Of a stretch of DNA of 35,382 bases, positions 7,462-14,248 are shown in pieces. Source of the stretch: Hadesarchaea archaeon (GTDB taxonomy: Archaea; Hadarchaeota; Hadarchaeia; Hadarchaeales; Hadarchaeaceae); contig JACIWF010000002.1 in the NCBI GenBank assembly GCA_014361095.1, positions 1-35,382 of the forward strand, in the 5' to 3' direction. The stretch's first letter is position 1, and every line of letters starts with the position of its first letter. The position numbers and the translations under genes were made by a program. The notes below the pieces were generated by a model. It was given only the letters and a program-made list of their open reading frames with translations. It was not told the DNA's origin and searched no databases.

Positions 7462-7623
7462 TTACTCCTCTTCCTTCTTCTCCTCTTTGCCCTTGACTCC
7501 TTTAGCCAAACCTTTTCCAATCCCCTTGGCTATTCCCCAGCCCTTCTTCACTCCCTTGCCCAAAAGCTCTCCCGTCTTCTCGGCCGTCTCCTCCGCCTTG
7601 CCCTTCTTTTTCTCCTCAACCAT
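7462..7623 (-). CDS. 53-residue Lys/Gly/Glu-rich protein, unknown
   Basis: This short ORF of 53 codons starts MVEEKKKGKAEETAEK and ends KEEKKEEE. The middle is a regular run of GKG and KG steps alternating with V, I, L, A and W (GKGVKKGWGIAKGIGKGL), which would make a small amphipathic or glycine-zipper helix between charged ends. The ATG at 7621-7623 follows a GGTGAGG SD, supporting translation. It stands alone between sua5 and the primase-like gene on the same strand. I do not recognise a named family. The composition would suit a membrane-surface or nucleic-acid-binding peptide, but neither is shown. Confidence 0.6.
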   Translation of the reverse strand: MVEEKKKGKAEETAEKTGELLGKGVKKGWGIAKGIGKGLAKGVKGKEEKKEEE

Positions 7624-7724
7624 CTGGCCTCACCAAAAGGACCTATACTTGCTCTAGTTAATGAGTGAAGGCCAACTATATCATCCCGGCCCATCCGGTC
7701 AAAACACCAGAAGAGTGAATACTT

Positions 7725-8804
7725 TCAGGAACGACACCACTCAACGGTGTCGCGAAAGAGATCCTCCCCATCGCACTCCTTCAACTGAAACTCGTTGCCC
7801 CTGGCACGGTATCGCTCGACCACCAGATCGGGGTCAGCCTGTCCAAGATCGAACTTCATCAGATCCTTAACCGCCAGCGGCAGGGAAATCAGCCCCGTCT
7901 TGTAGTGCATGCTGTAGGGTGCCCTGACATCGCCCATGGGCTTGATTATCGAAGCATCGAGGAGAACCTTTCTCACCCGCTCCTCCTTTTTCGCCGTCTC
8001 TGAGGTTGTCAGCCCGGGCAGCTTCTCAGCGACGCGTGACTCCACAAACCGAACAATGTCAGCATAAAAGCCAAAGTAGTTTCGCTCTCTTCTCTCACTC
8101 CTGAGCCGCTTGGGTTGGTAATCCGAAGGCAACTCGTGAGCCTTGAACCGCGCCCAGATCTGAAAGCCACGAGACCCCGAGAACTTGATGGCGGGCTCAA
8201 CACCGTAATCCATCAGAATCTCATGGGCGACCAGAACCACCTTTTTGGTTTCCTCCAAAGTGACCTCCTTACCTGCATCGAAATCTATAACCAGCCAGTC
8301 GGGACGGTCGCTCCCGATCCGATGCAGATAGGGAATGAAGTCAATTCCGTGAACATCAAGCCACCTCTCGATGTCCCTCCAGCTCCTTATCGTGATGTAG
8401 CGGGGGCCCAGCTTTCGCTGCAACCAGGCACGGCCGGTGAAGAGCCTGAAAACCGAAACCCACCGATCACGGCAGAACTCAAGCAGGGTCTCGGCCACGT
8501 GGGGATAATAACGCTTTGCCCGGTAAACCTTCAGATAATCCTGATTCAGCTCCTCCTTGACCAGACGCCACCTTTTCTCAAAATATTCCCTGCCCTGATC
8601 GGAAATCGAATACTCGCCCGCCTTCTCCACCAAAAGCCCCTTCTTCACCAAGGACTCCAAGAGCTGTCTGGTCTCCTCCTCAGAAAACTTCCTGCCTGCA
8701 TCCCGGCTTATCTTCTCCTGGATGTGGGGCAGGTCAACAAACCTCCCTGCCCTCTTTATCGCCAGCGACATCAGGGCATGGTCCTCAGGGGTCGCCCGCG
8801 ACAA
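7725..8804 (-). CDS. Archaeo-eukaryotic primase (AEP)-like protein with N-terminal winged helix
   Basis: This 359-residue protein has an apparent winged-helix segment (about 1-80, ending EYSISDQGREYFEK) followed by an AEP catalytic core. The metal motif is VIDFD (D174, D176). Motif II is FSGSRGFQIW, where the usual histidine of the SGSxGxH pattern is Q215. The third region has LLDASIIK (D283) and RAPYSMHYKTGL (R294-L305). The core resembles both PriS and the polymerase domain of bacterial LigD. No PriS zinc-stem cysteines are obvious, so it is probably not the replicative primase. It may act as a repair or lesion-bypass polymerase. The start is TTG at 8802-8804 with GGTGAG three bases before. 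It lies 15 nt after a zinc-ribbon gene. Confidence 0.8.
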   Translation of the reverse strand: MSRATPEDHALMSLAIKRAGRFVDLPHIQEKISRDAGRKFSEEETRQLLESLVKKGLLVEKAGEYSISDQGREYFEKRWRLVKEELNQDYLKVYRAKRYYPHVAETLLEFCRDRWVSVFRLFTGRAWLQRKLGPRYITIRSWRDIERWLDVHGIDFIPYLHRIGSDRPDWLVIDFDAGKEVTLEETKKVVLVAHEILMDYGVEPAIKFSGSRGFQIWARFKAHELPSDYQPKRLRSERRERNYFGFYADIVRFVESRVAEKLPGLTTSETAKKEERVRKVLLDASIIKPMGDVRAPYSMHYKTGLISLPLAVKDLMKFDLGQADPDLVVERYRARGNEFQLKECDGEDLFRDTVEWCRS

Positions 8805-8819
8805 CTTCTCACCAGAAGA

Positions 8820-8990
8820 CTAAGCTCCGGTGATCTCGCTCAGCTTCTCGCCCAGTTTTTTCTCCGCGCAGTTCCAGCAGACAAAGGTGGCCTTCGCCTC
8901 ACCCGGCTTGACCAGCTTAACATAGGCTGAATCGTAGCTCATTATCTGGATCGACTTGCCGCAGAGCTTGCACTTTGGTCCTTTCACCAT
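8820..8990 (-). CDS. Zinc-ribbon protein, 56 residues
   Basis: This short ORF begins MVKGPKCKLCGKSIQIM and has two CxxC pairs: C7/C10 in the KCKLCGK knuckle and C38/C41 in FVCWNCAEK. The two knuckles flank a short beta-rich core, a classic zinc ribbon. The ATG (8988-8990) follows a GGTGGAG SD. It is the first gene of a two-gene unit, and the AEP-like gene starts 15 nt after its stop. The pairing suggests a nucleic-acid-binding accessory to that protein, comparable to the zinc module missing from it. The zinc site is seen in the sequence. The partnership is inference. Confidence 0.75.
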   Translation of the reverse strand: MVKGPKCKLCGKSIQIMSYDSAYVKLVKPGEAKATFVCWNCAEKKLGEKLSEITGA

Positions 8991-9126
8991 CTTCTCCACC
9001 TGAACCTGTTAACGTTTAGAGTATAAATCGGTTCCAAATAAGAATCTTTACCGTCCCAGCGCTGAACTAAAAATACCGGGTAAAAATCGGCTTTTTTAGA
9101 ATGCGGGCGGAGGTTATATCGAGAAG
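8991..9126. promoter_or_regulatory. Divergent promoter region between zinc-ribbon/AEP and endonuclease V units
   Basis: The 136 bases separate two divergent units. On the minus strand CGATTTATAC (9021-9030) is a TATA-like element about 35 nt before the zinc-ribbon ATG. On the plus strand CTAAAAATACC (9067-9077) is a TATA-like element about 50 nt before the endonuclease V ATG, with a GGAGGT site between. The two elements are about 45 nt apart, so one regulator could affect both. No clear operator palindrome was seen. Confidence 0.5.
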
Positions 9127-9804
9127 ATGCTGCCAATTCTGACTCCGCCAAAAATTGACCTCGAGAGACTCAGCCAGGTTCAAAAGAAGGTCGCCAAAAT
9201 GGTCATCAAAAAGAATGGTTTCAGTAAGCTAAACACGATTGCCGGCTGCGATGTCTCCTTCTCCCGGGATGACCTAGCCTGCGCTGCCTGCGTGGTCCTC
9301 GACTATCCAGACCTCACCATCCTCAAACAGAAAACTAGGCTGGTGAAGCTGAAATTTCCCTACCTGCCCACCTTTCTCGCCTTCAGGGAACTGGAAGCAA
9401 TGCTGAAGGTACTGCACGGAATTGAGGCCGATGTTTATATGGTTGGTGCCCAAGGAATCGCCCACCCCAGAAGAGCGGGTCTCGCCAGCCACCTTGGGGT
9501 GCTGCTCAACCGACCGACGCTGGGTGTGGCAAAATCAAGGCTCTGCGGCGAGGCTGAGGAGCCGGGTAAAAAACAGGGCAATTTCTCTCTGCTGAAGGAG
9601 AACGGGCAAACCGTCGGCGCGGCGGTCAGGACAAGGGAAGGCAGCAAGCCGGTCTACGTGAGCATCGGCCATATGATCTCGTTACCGACGGCCATCAGGA
9701 TAACTCTGGAGACAGCCAAGGGACATCGCCTTCCGGAACCGCTGAGGCTGGCCCACATCATCGCAACCCAAGCCATGCGGGATAAATTACGGCAATCACA
9801 CTGA
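9127..9804 (+). CDS. nfi: Endonuclease V-like protein with an altered catalytic site
   Basis: This 225-residue protein matches endonuclease V along its whole length: AGCDVSF (D42, first metal ligand), PYLPTFLAFRELE (E88), GIAHPRRAGLASHLGV (111-126) and TLGVAKSRLCG. Endonuclease V cuts the second phosphodiester bond 3' of deoxyinosine, and RNA inosine in some homologues. The second catalytic aspartate, normally in a VDGHG- or VDGQG-like sequence just before the HPRR motif, is replaced: here it reads VGAQG with G107 at that place (codon GGT). This may reduce or change activity. The ATG follows GGAGGT by about 12 nt. It is first in a three-gene plus-strand unit with a DUF296 gene and an endonuclease IV-like gene. 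Confidence 0.88.
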   Translation: MLPILTPPKIDLERLSQVQKKVAKMVIKKNGFSKLNTIAGCDVSFSRDDLACAACVVLDYPDLTILKQKTRLVKLKFPYLPTFLAFRELEAMLKVLHGIEADVYMVGAQGIAHPRRAGLASHLGVLLNRPTLGVAKSRLCGEAEEPGKKQGNFSLLKENGQTVGAAVRTREGSKPVYVSIGHMISLPTAIRITLETAKGHRLPEPLRLAHIIATQAMRDKLRQSH

Positions 9805-9817
9805 ATTTGGTGGTCGA

Positions 9818-10240
9818 TTGAAATACAGGAGATCCCAGCACTTCATCGTGATCAGGCTCGATGAAGACGATAAAGTTGTTGAATCTATGGAAAAGATCTG
9901 TCTCAGAGAAGGGATAACCAGCGGTGTTATCCTTTCAGCCGTGGGGGCGCTTAAGCGCGGCACCTTGATCTTCCGACGAGGTTGCCAGAAAGAATTCCAG
10001 GAGCACCTCGAAATAATCGGTAACGGTAACATAAGTGGGTCCGAGGGAAAGCCCAAGATTCACCTCCACATCGCCGGAGGTAATGATAAGGTCTCCGTGG
10101 CGGGTCATCTGGTGGAGGGAGTGGTCACCGTCTTCTGCGAAATCATTATTCAAGACTTGAGCGGCTTCACCATGGAAAGAAGATTGGATAATAACCTGTT
10201 AAATCAACACGTGCTCAATCCTTATGCGCTCGAACCATAG
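9818..10240 (+). CDS. DUF296 (PPC/PCD) domain protein
   Basis: This 140-residue protein is a single PPC domain. It has the hydrophobic core GVILSAVGALKRGTL (residues 37-50) and the histidine motif KPKIHLHIAGG (H82, H84), followed by H97 in the VAGHLVEG segment. These histidines bind metal in solved prokaryotic members. In plants the same domain is fused to AT-hooks and acts in DNA-binding assemblies. The prokaryotic role is not established. The start is TTG at 9818 behind GGTGGT, 13 nt after the endonuclease V stop, and the next gene follows after 8 nt, so it is part of one operon. No AT-hook is present. Confidence 0.88.
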   Translation: MKYRRSQHFIVIRLDEDDKVVESMEKICLREGITSGVILSAVGALKRGTLIFRRGCQKEFQEHLEIIGNGNISGSEGKPKIHLHIAGGNDKVSVAGHLVEGVVTVFCEIIIQDLSGFTMERRLDNNLLNQHVLNPYALEP

Positions 10241-10248
10241 GTGGTCTT

Positions 10249-11088
10249 ATGAAATTCGGTCTTTCCGGTCTGCTCTTCCCCCACGCCACCGTGGAGGAAG
10301 TCATCTCCAACATCGGCAGGCTTGGTGCCGATCACGCCGAGCTGATCTTCGACCTGCCTAATTTCACGCCGGATTTCAGCCTGAGGAAGCTCCCAGGGCT
10401 AAGAAAGCTGGTCGACTCCTATGGTCTGGACATCTCCATCCACGGACCGATCTGGGACCTCAACCCGATCAGCTGGCATGCCGCTGTTAGAGGGTTGGCG
10501 CTGAAGTACATGCAGAAAAGCATCGAGATCTGCAGTGCTCTGGGCGGTGAAATCGTCGTGGTCCACCCGGGCAGATGTCCCTTCCCCCAAGAAGAGAGGT
10601 TTCTCAAACCGGCTCAAGAACGCTTCCTCAACTTCATCAAATGTTCCCTGAAATACTCCAGAAGCCGTGGGGTGAAACTGACTCTGGAGAACTTTCCCAT
10701 GACTACTGAATTCCCCTATTCCTCACCCCAGGAGATGCTCCCGCTGGTTAAAGAACTCGACGGCCTGGGAATAACATTTGATGTGGGGCACGCCTTTCTG
10801 AACAAGACCTGGCAGAAACTGAGTTCTCCCGAAAGAAGAATCGCTGAGGAAATAAAAATGGTTGGAAAATACCTCGCCAACATCCACTTTCACGACAATA
10901 GGGGGGAGCGGGATGAACATCTGCCACCGGGAGAGGGCAGAATAAATTTCAGCCCCATCATCAGGGTTCTCAAAAGTATTGGTTACTCTGGTTGGGTTAC
11001 CGTAGAGCTGCACAAAATCGGCGCCAAGGATCCTGTTGAGACCGGCATGATCGGGCTTGAAAAAACGAGGGAGCTTTTCAGGACGTGA
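10249..11088 (+). CDS. Endonuclease IV-like / sugar isomerase-like TIM-barrel metalloenzyme
   Basis: This 279-residue TIM barrel is of the xylose isomerase-like/AP endonuclease 2 superfamily. Residues at the positions of the endonuclease IV trinuclear zinc site can be picked out in order: H65 (SIHGP), H106 (VVHPG), E147 (LENFP), D178 and H181 (FDVGHA), H213 (IHFHD), D222 and H224 (RDEHLPPGEG) and E253 (VELHK). Members include AP endonucleases and sugar-phosphate isomerases or epimerases, and the family cannot be resolved by eye. A strong AGGTGGT SD precedes the ATG. It is the last gene of the endonuclease V unit. Its stop overlaps the convergent sepS stop by 11 nt. Confidence 0.82.
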   Translation: MKFGLSGLLFPHATVEEVISNIGRLGADHAELIFDLPNFTPDFSLRKLPGLRKLVDSYGLDISIHGPIWDLNPISWHAAVRGLALKYMQKSIEICSALGGEIVVVHPGRCPFPQEERFLKPAQERFLNFIKCSLKYSRSRGVKLTLENFPMTTEFPYSSPQEMLPLVKELDGLGITFDVGHAFLNKTWQKLSSPERRIAEEIKMVGKYLANIHFHDNRGERDEHLPPGEGRINFSPIIRVLKSIGYSGWVTVELHKIGAKDPVETGMIGLEKTRELFRT

Positions 11089-12661
11089 ACTCCGCCACCA
11101 CGGTGGTAAACACAGGACCGCGGACATCGATCCTTCTGTTGTTTGAAGTTATGTAGCGCTGCGCTGCCTCATCCAGCTCAAGATTAACATCACCCAGTGA
11201 TTTGGCCGCCCTAACGCGGACTTTCACCGTCCTCTCTCCCCGCTGCGCGGCCAGCTCAATCTCATGCGCTGCCAGGGCTGCAAAACCATCCATGTAGGTG
11301 ATTCCCGTGGCCCTGCCCCGGCTGCGCACGGTATTCAGAAACTCATCTTTCTCCCAGCCCTTTGGCGGCACCCCGATCACGTTGCCATCGTAAACATATA
11401 CCTCATTGAAACCGGCCGGGCCGATCAGCTTGGTGTTGCTCTCGGGTTCCACAACTTTAACGATCACCCGTCTGCCTGCGACCTCGCCTTCAAAGGCCTT
11501 AAACTCGCAGGGACTGGGCTCATCCGCGTGCTCCCGGGCAGTCCTCACGATGGCCTCGGCTATCCTCCTGCCGGCCTCGGTGCTGGGGCCGCGCTGCAAC
11601 CTTATCGCGGCCGCAAGCTCCTCATCGGAAAACTTCACCGCGCGGTAGAGATAGGGGAAGACCAGCGCGCGAATGTCAGTCTCGCCAGTCCGGATCATCA
11701 GCACCCGTTCCAACCCGATCCCCAAGTTAAACACGGGATAAGCGATATCATAGTAGCTCAGCGAAACCGGGCTGTAAAATCCGGCATCGCCGACCTCAAG
11801 GTACTCCCCGGTCTTGGGATGCCTGACGAAAACCTCCGACTCCGTCTGGGGAGCATAGTACTTGGATGTAGTCTTCTTTCTGACCAGCTTGACCTCGTCA
11901 AAGCCCAGCTTCGAAAAAATCTGCCGAGTCACCTCCGCCCCATCCTCCAGCGTCATCCTCTCGGCCATGATAACCATTGACGCGGTCCAAGACTCATAGA
12001 GGTGGCTTTCATCCAGCCTCTGCTCCCTCCGGAACTTGGGGCCGATGGAGAAAAGCTGCAGCGGCAGCGGCTCCCGATGCTGCAGTTCACGGAGGGCACC
12101 AAACCAAGCCGCAGTGGTGTGCGACCTCAGGGTCAAATCCATGGGGACCGGCCTGAGTTCCTTGAACTCGGGAAAAAGTGAGAGAATGGCCGTGGCCTGC
12201 TCCTCCTTTACTCCCAGCTCCTGAACCATGACCCCGACCATTTCGTCCGCATCGATCTCGCCCTTCTTGTAGCGCCTGAAAATCTCCTGAAGCTTCTTAT
12301 GGTCGTCGAAATCGGGAACAATCTTTTTTATCTCCAGAAGCTTTTTTCGGCTGATGCCTATATCCTGCCTCTCCAACCCGGCCAAGAAAAAGATCCGGTC
12401 GAGGATGATGGCGGCCTCAGGACCATACTGGGCTTGCACCTCGCGCTTGTCCACCAGGATAGGCAGGACGACCTCGGTGAATCCGAGATCTAGGAAAACC
12501 CTCCTGACCTCCGCGATCAGCTCAGGTAGCGGGTGGGGTCGGGATTTGTTCTGAAGGACAAAAAACCTCCCCTCCTTTTCGATCAGCTCTCCGCTCTCCA
12601 GCCAAGCTTTTTCATAATCCTTTTCAGCCTTGGACCTGATCTCCCTGATGTCAAACTTCAA
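11078..12661 (-). CDS. sepS: O-phosphoserine-tRNA(Cys) ligase (SepRS)
   Basis: This 527-residue class II synthetase begins MKFDIREIRSKAEKDYEKAWLE and has the SepRS landmarks LRSHTTAAWFGALREL, GPKFRREQRLDESHLYESW (motif 2 region) and FNLGIGLERVLMIRTGETDIRAL (motif 3 region). Length matches the family (about 530-540). The enzyme charges tRNA-Cys with O-phosphoserine. SepCysS then converts it to Cys-tRNA using a sulfur donor. SepCysS is not in the window. sepS follows the translin gene by 2 nt, at the end of the long minus-strand superoperon. SerA, the first enzyme of phosphoserine synthesis, lies about 10 kb upstream. This gene is one of the best lineage markers here. Confidence 0.95.
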   Translation of the reverse strand: MKFDIREIRSKAEKDYEKAWLESGELIEKEGRFFVLQNKSRPHPLPELIAEVRRVFLDLGFTEVVLPILVDKREVQAQYGPEAAIILDRIFFLAGLERQDIGISRKKLLEIKKIVPDFDDHKKLQEIFRRYKKGEIDADEMVGVMVQELGVKEEQATAILSLFPEFKELRPVPMDLTLRSHTTAAWFGALRELQHREPLPLQLFSIGPKFRREQRLDESHLYESWTASMVIMAERMTLEDGAEVTRQIFSKLGFDEVKLVRKKTTSKYYAPQTESEVFVRHPKTGEYLEVGDAGFYSPVSLSYYDIAYPVFNLGIGLERVLMIRTGETDIRALVFPYLYRAVKFSDEELAAAIRLQRGPSTEAGRRIAEAIVRTAREHADEPSPCEFKAFEGEVAGRRVIVKVVEPESNTKLIGPAGFNEVYVYDGNVIGVPPKGWEKDEFLNTVRSRGRATGITYMDGFAALAAHEIELAAQRGERTVKVRVRAAKSLGDVNLELDEAAQRYITSNNRRIDVRGPVFTTVVAEFTS

Positions 12662-12663
12662 GC

Positions 12664-13266
12664 TCAGCCTCCCCTCTTTTCCAGCGCTCGCTCTAGACGC
12701 TGTTGCCTCAGGGCCAGGGTCAGGTCCCCCCTGGTCCTCTCCAGCACCTGCCTGACCATATCCTGCCTCCTCCTCATCCCGGGCAGGACAGCATCGGCAT
12801 AATCAAACTCCATCAAGAACTCAAAAATTGTCTCCATCAACTTTAGCATTGCTTCGGCACGTTCGATCTCGTTGGCTCGAATCAGGTCCAAAACGTGACG
12901 CCGCAGCTCCCCTGTCGCGTCTGCCAGCGCCGCCAAGTATGGCTTGTAGGGGATGCCGATCTCTTCGATCTCAGCCAGTTTTTTTTCCATTATCGCTGCC
13001 CTGACGATCTCAGCCTCACCATACTCCTGCTGGGCCGAGAGGACAACTCCAGAATCGGCCAGCTCCGGAGCATCCGCAACCAGTTTCGCCAACGAGTTCA
13101 ACCCTTCCCTCGCCTCGGCGATGAATTCATCGGCTGCCCGCTGGTCGCCCCTGTGGATGGCTGCTATCGCCTTAGCCGATGCCCTTATCGTCCGTCGCGA
13201 GGCCTCCAGCGCCAGCTCCCTCAACTCGGCCTGATGGTCAAAATAAGCCCTCATCCTCTCCAGCAC
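12664..13266 (-). CDS. Translin/TRAX family RNA-binding protein
   Basis: This 200-residue all-helical protein matches archaeal translin-family proteins (COG2178). It contains ASAKAIAAIHRGDQRAADEF near residues 29-48, the QEYGEAEIVRAAI segment near residue 80, and the helix DLIRANEIERAEAMLKLMETI. Eukaryotic translin-TRAX (C3PO) is an octameric RNase acting in tRNA processing and RNA interference. Archaeal members are thought to be RNA-binding or RNase homologues. The start is GTG at 13264-13266, seven bases after GGAGG. It sits 2 nt before sepS, within a run of tRNA- and RNA-related genes. A perfect 7-bp inverted repeat lies about 24 nt upstream of the start. Confidence 0.88.
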   Translation of the reverse strand: MLERMRAYFDHQAELRELALEASRRTIRASAKAIAAIHRGDQRAADEFIAEAREGLNSLAKLVADAPELADSGVVLSAQQEYGEAEIVRAAIMEKKLAEIEEIGIPYKPYLAALADATGELRRHVLDLIRANEIERAEAMLKLMETIFEFLMEFDYADAVLPGMRRRQDMVRQVLERTRGDLTLALRQQRLERALEKRGG

Positions 13267-13289
13267 GTTTGCGCCTCCTTCAATAACTA

Positions 13290-13304
13290 AATAGTTGAAC
13301 TATT
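13290..13304. repeat. Perfect inverted repeat AATAGTT-G-AACTATT
   Basis: A 7-bp perfect palindrome with one central base lies in the 60-nt gap between taw1 and the translin gene, within an AT-rich patch (CTATTTAGTTATT on the minus strand). The position suits an operator overlapping an internal promoter for translin-sepS, or a small RNA hairpin between the two cistrons. It has no following T-run, so it is not an evident terminator. Confidence 0.5.
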
Positions 13305-13326
13305 CAAGGCTTGTGGCTGCCGTCAG

Positions 13327-14244
13327 CTATCCTCTGCTCAGAAGGGCTACACGGCTGAGTTCCGCCTCATCTGAAAAGTTGTAACCGCTGCCCGCTGCAA
13401 TTGCTCGAGCAAAATCGACAATTTCGGAGTGAAGCGGCATGTTCTCCAGACCCAGCCTGCTCCGCGAATAACCGACGCACATGTAAGCCTTGACCTCGAC
13501 AAAATCAGCATCTGTCCGTGAAATCATTTTCGCATATGACTGGGGGTCCGTGAAATTCAGGCCCTTTGCCAATGTCAGCCGGATGACCCTGCGACAGCTG
13601 AACGAGGATAAAATCTCAAGACTCTGCATGAGCCGATCCCAGCCATCGCTCAACACCGGGCGACAGACTTTTTTATATGCCTCCGGGTCTGGTGCCACCA
13701 AGGAGATGTAAAGTTGGGTGGGCTCCTCCATCTTTTCTAAGACCTCAGGATGTTGTCCGTTGCTCACCAGAAAACTGGTCATCCCTCGCCTGCGACACTC
13801 CTCGATCAGGCTGTTGATCTTGGGATAAAGCGTCGGCTCCCCGGCAAGTGAAATTGCACAATGGTTGGGATTCAGAGCTTCACGAAACTTTCTCTTATCC
13901 ACCTCAGGGTTGCCTCCAAACCCGCTTATCAGGAGCCGCTGTGCAGCGATGGCTCCGTCCAGGATTTCTGATGGCTCATCGACACCTCCCTCCCACCTCG
14001 GACTGGTTACCTCAGTGTTGCGCCAACAGAAGATGCAGCTGTGATCGCAGAAGGGAAGACCCGGTGCCAGCTGCAGGCATCTGTGGCTCTGGATGCCGTA
14101 GAACTTCTGCTTGTAGCAAAATCCGCGGTTCAGCAGGCTTTTCCTCGTCCAATGGCAGACCTTCACTGCGGCATGGCGATTCCTGCCCACAAAGCGATAG
14201 CCCGCCTTTTCCAGCTCCAATAATTTATCCGACGGAATGAACAT
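13327..14244 (-). CDS. taw1: S-adenosylmethionine-dependent tRNA 4-demethylwyosine synthase (Taw1/TYW1)
   Basis: This 305-residue radical SAM enzyme has the cluster motif C66-x3-C70-x2-C73 (CDHSCIFCW). Three further cysteines, C30, C43 and C56, are spaced 13 apart, matching the second [4Fe-4S] cluster of archaeal TYW1. It also has NHCAISLAGEPTLYP and an SNGQHPEVL segment. The enzyme condenses N1-methylguanosine-37 of tRNA-Phe with pyruvate carbons to form imidazopurine, the tricyclic precursor of wyosine. The ATG follows a GTGATC SD, and the gene starts 4 nt after the DHH phosphoesterase stop. A tRNA-modification enzyme at this point in the exosome superoperon fits the RNA theme of the neighbourhood. 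Confidence 0.95.
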   Translation of the reverse strand: MFIPSDKLLELEKAGYRFVGRNRHAAVKVCHWTRKSLLNRGFCYKQKFYGIQSHRCLQLAPGLPFCDHSCIFCWRNTEVTSPRWEGGVDEPSEILDGAIAAQRLLISGFGGNPEVDKRKFREALNPNHCAISLAGEPTLYPKINSLIEECRRRGMTSFLVSNGQHPEVLEKMEEPTQLYISLVAPDPEAYKKVCRPVLSDGWDRLMQSLEILSSFSCRRVIRLTLAKGLNFTDPQSYAKMISRTDADFVEVKAYMCVGYSRSRLGLENMPLHSEIVDFARAIAAGSGYNFSDEAELSRVALLSRG

Positions 14245-14248
14245 CCGA

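Noticed and set aside
8115..8930. A 271-codon plus-strand ORF across the AEP-like gene
   Set aside because: It is antisense to a gene with clear AEP motifs and starts without a ribosome binding site. Its composition (many Leu, Gln and Pro) is what the reverse strand of GC-rich coding DNA gives.
11264..11980. A 238-codon plus-strand ORF inside sepS
   Set aside because: It lies fully within a strongly recognised synthetase gene in the opposite direction and has no family features.
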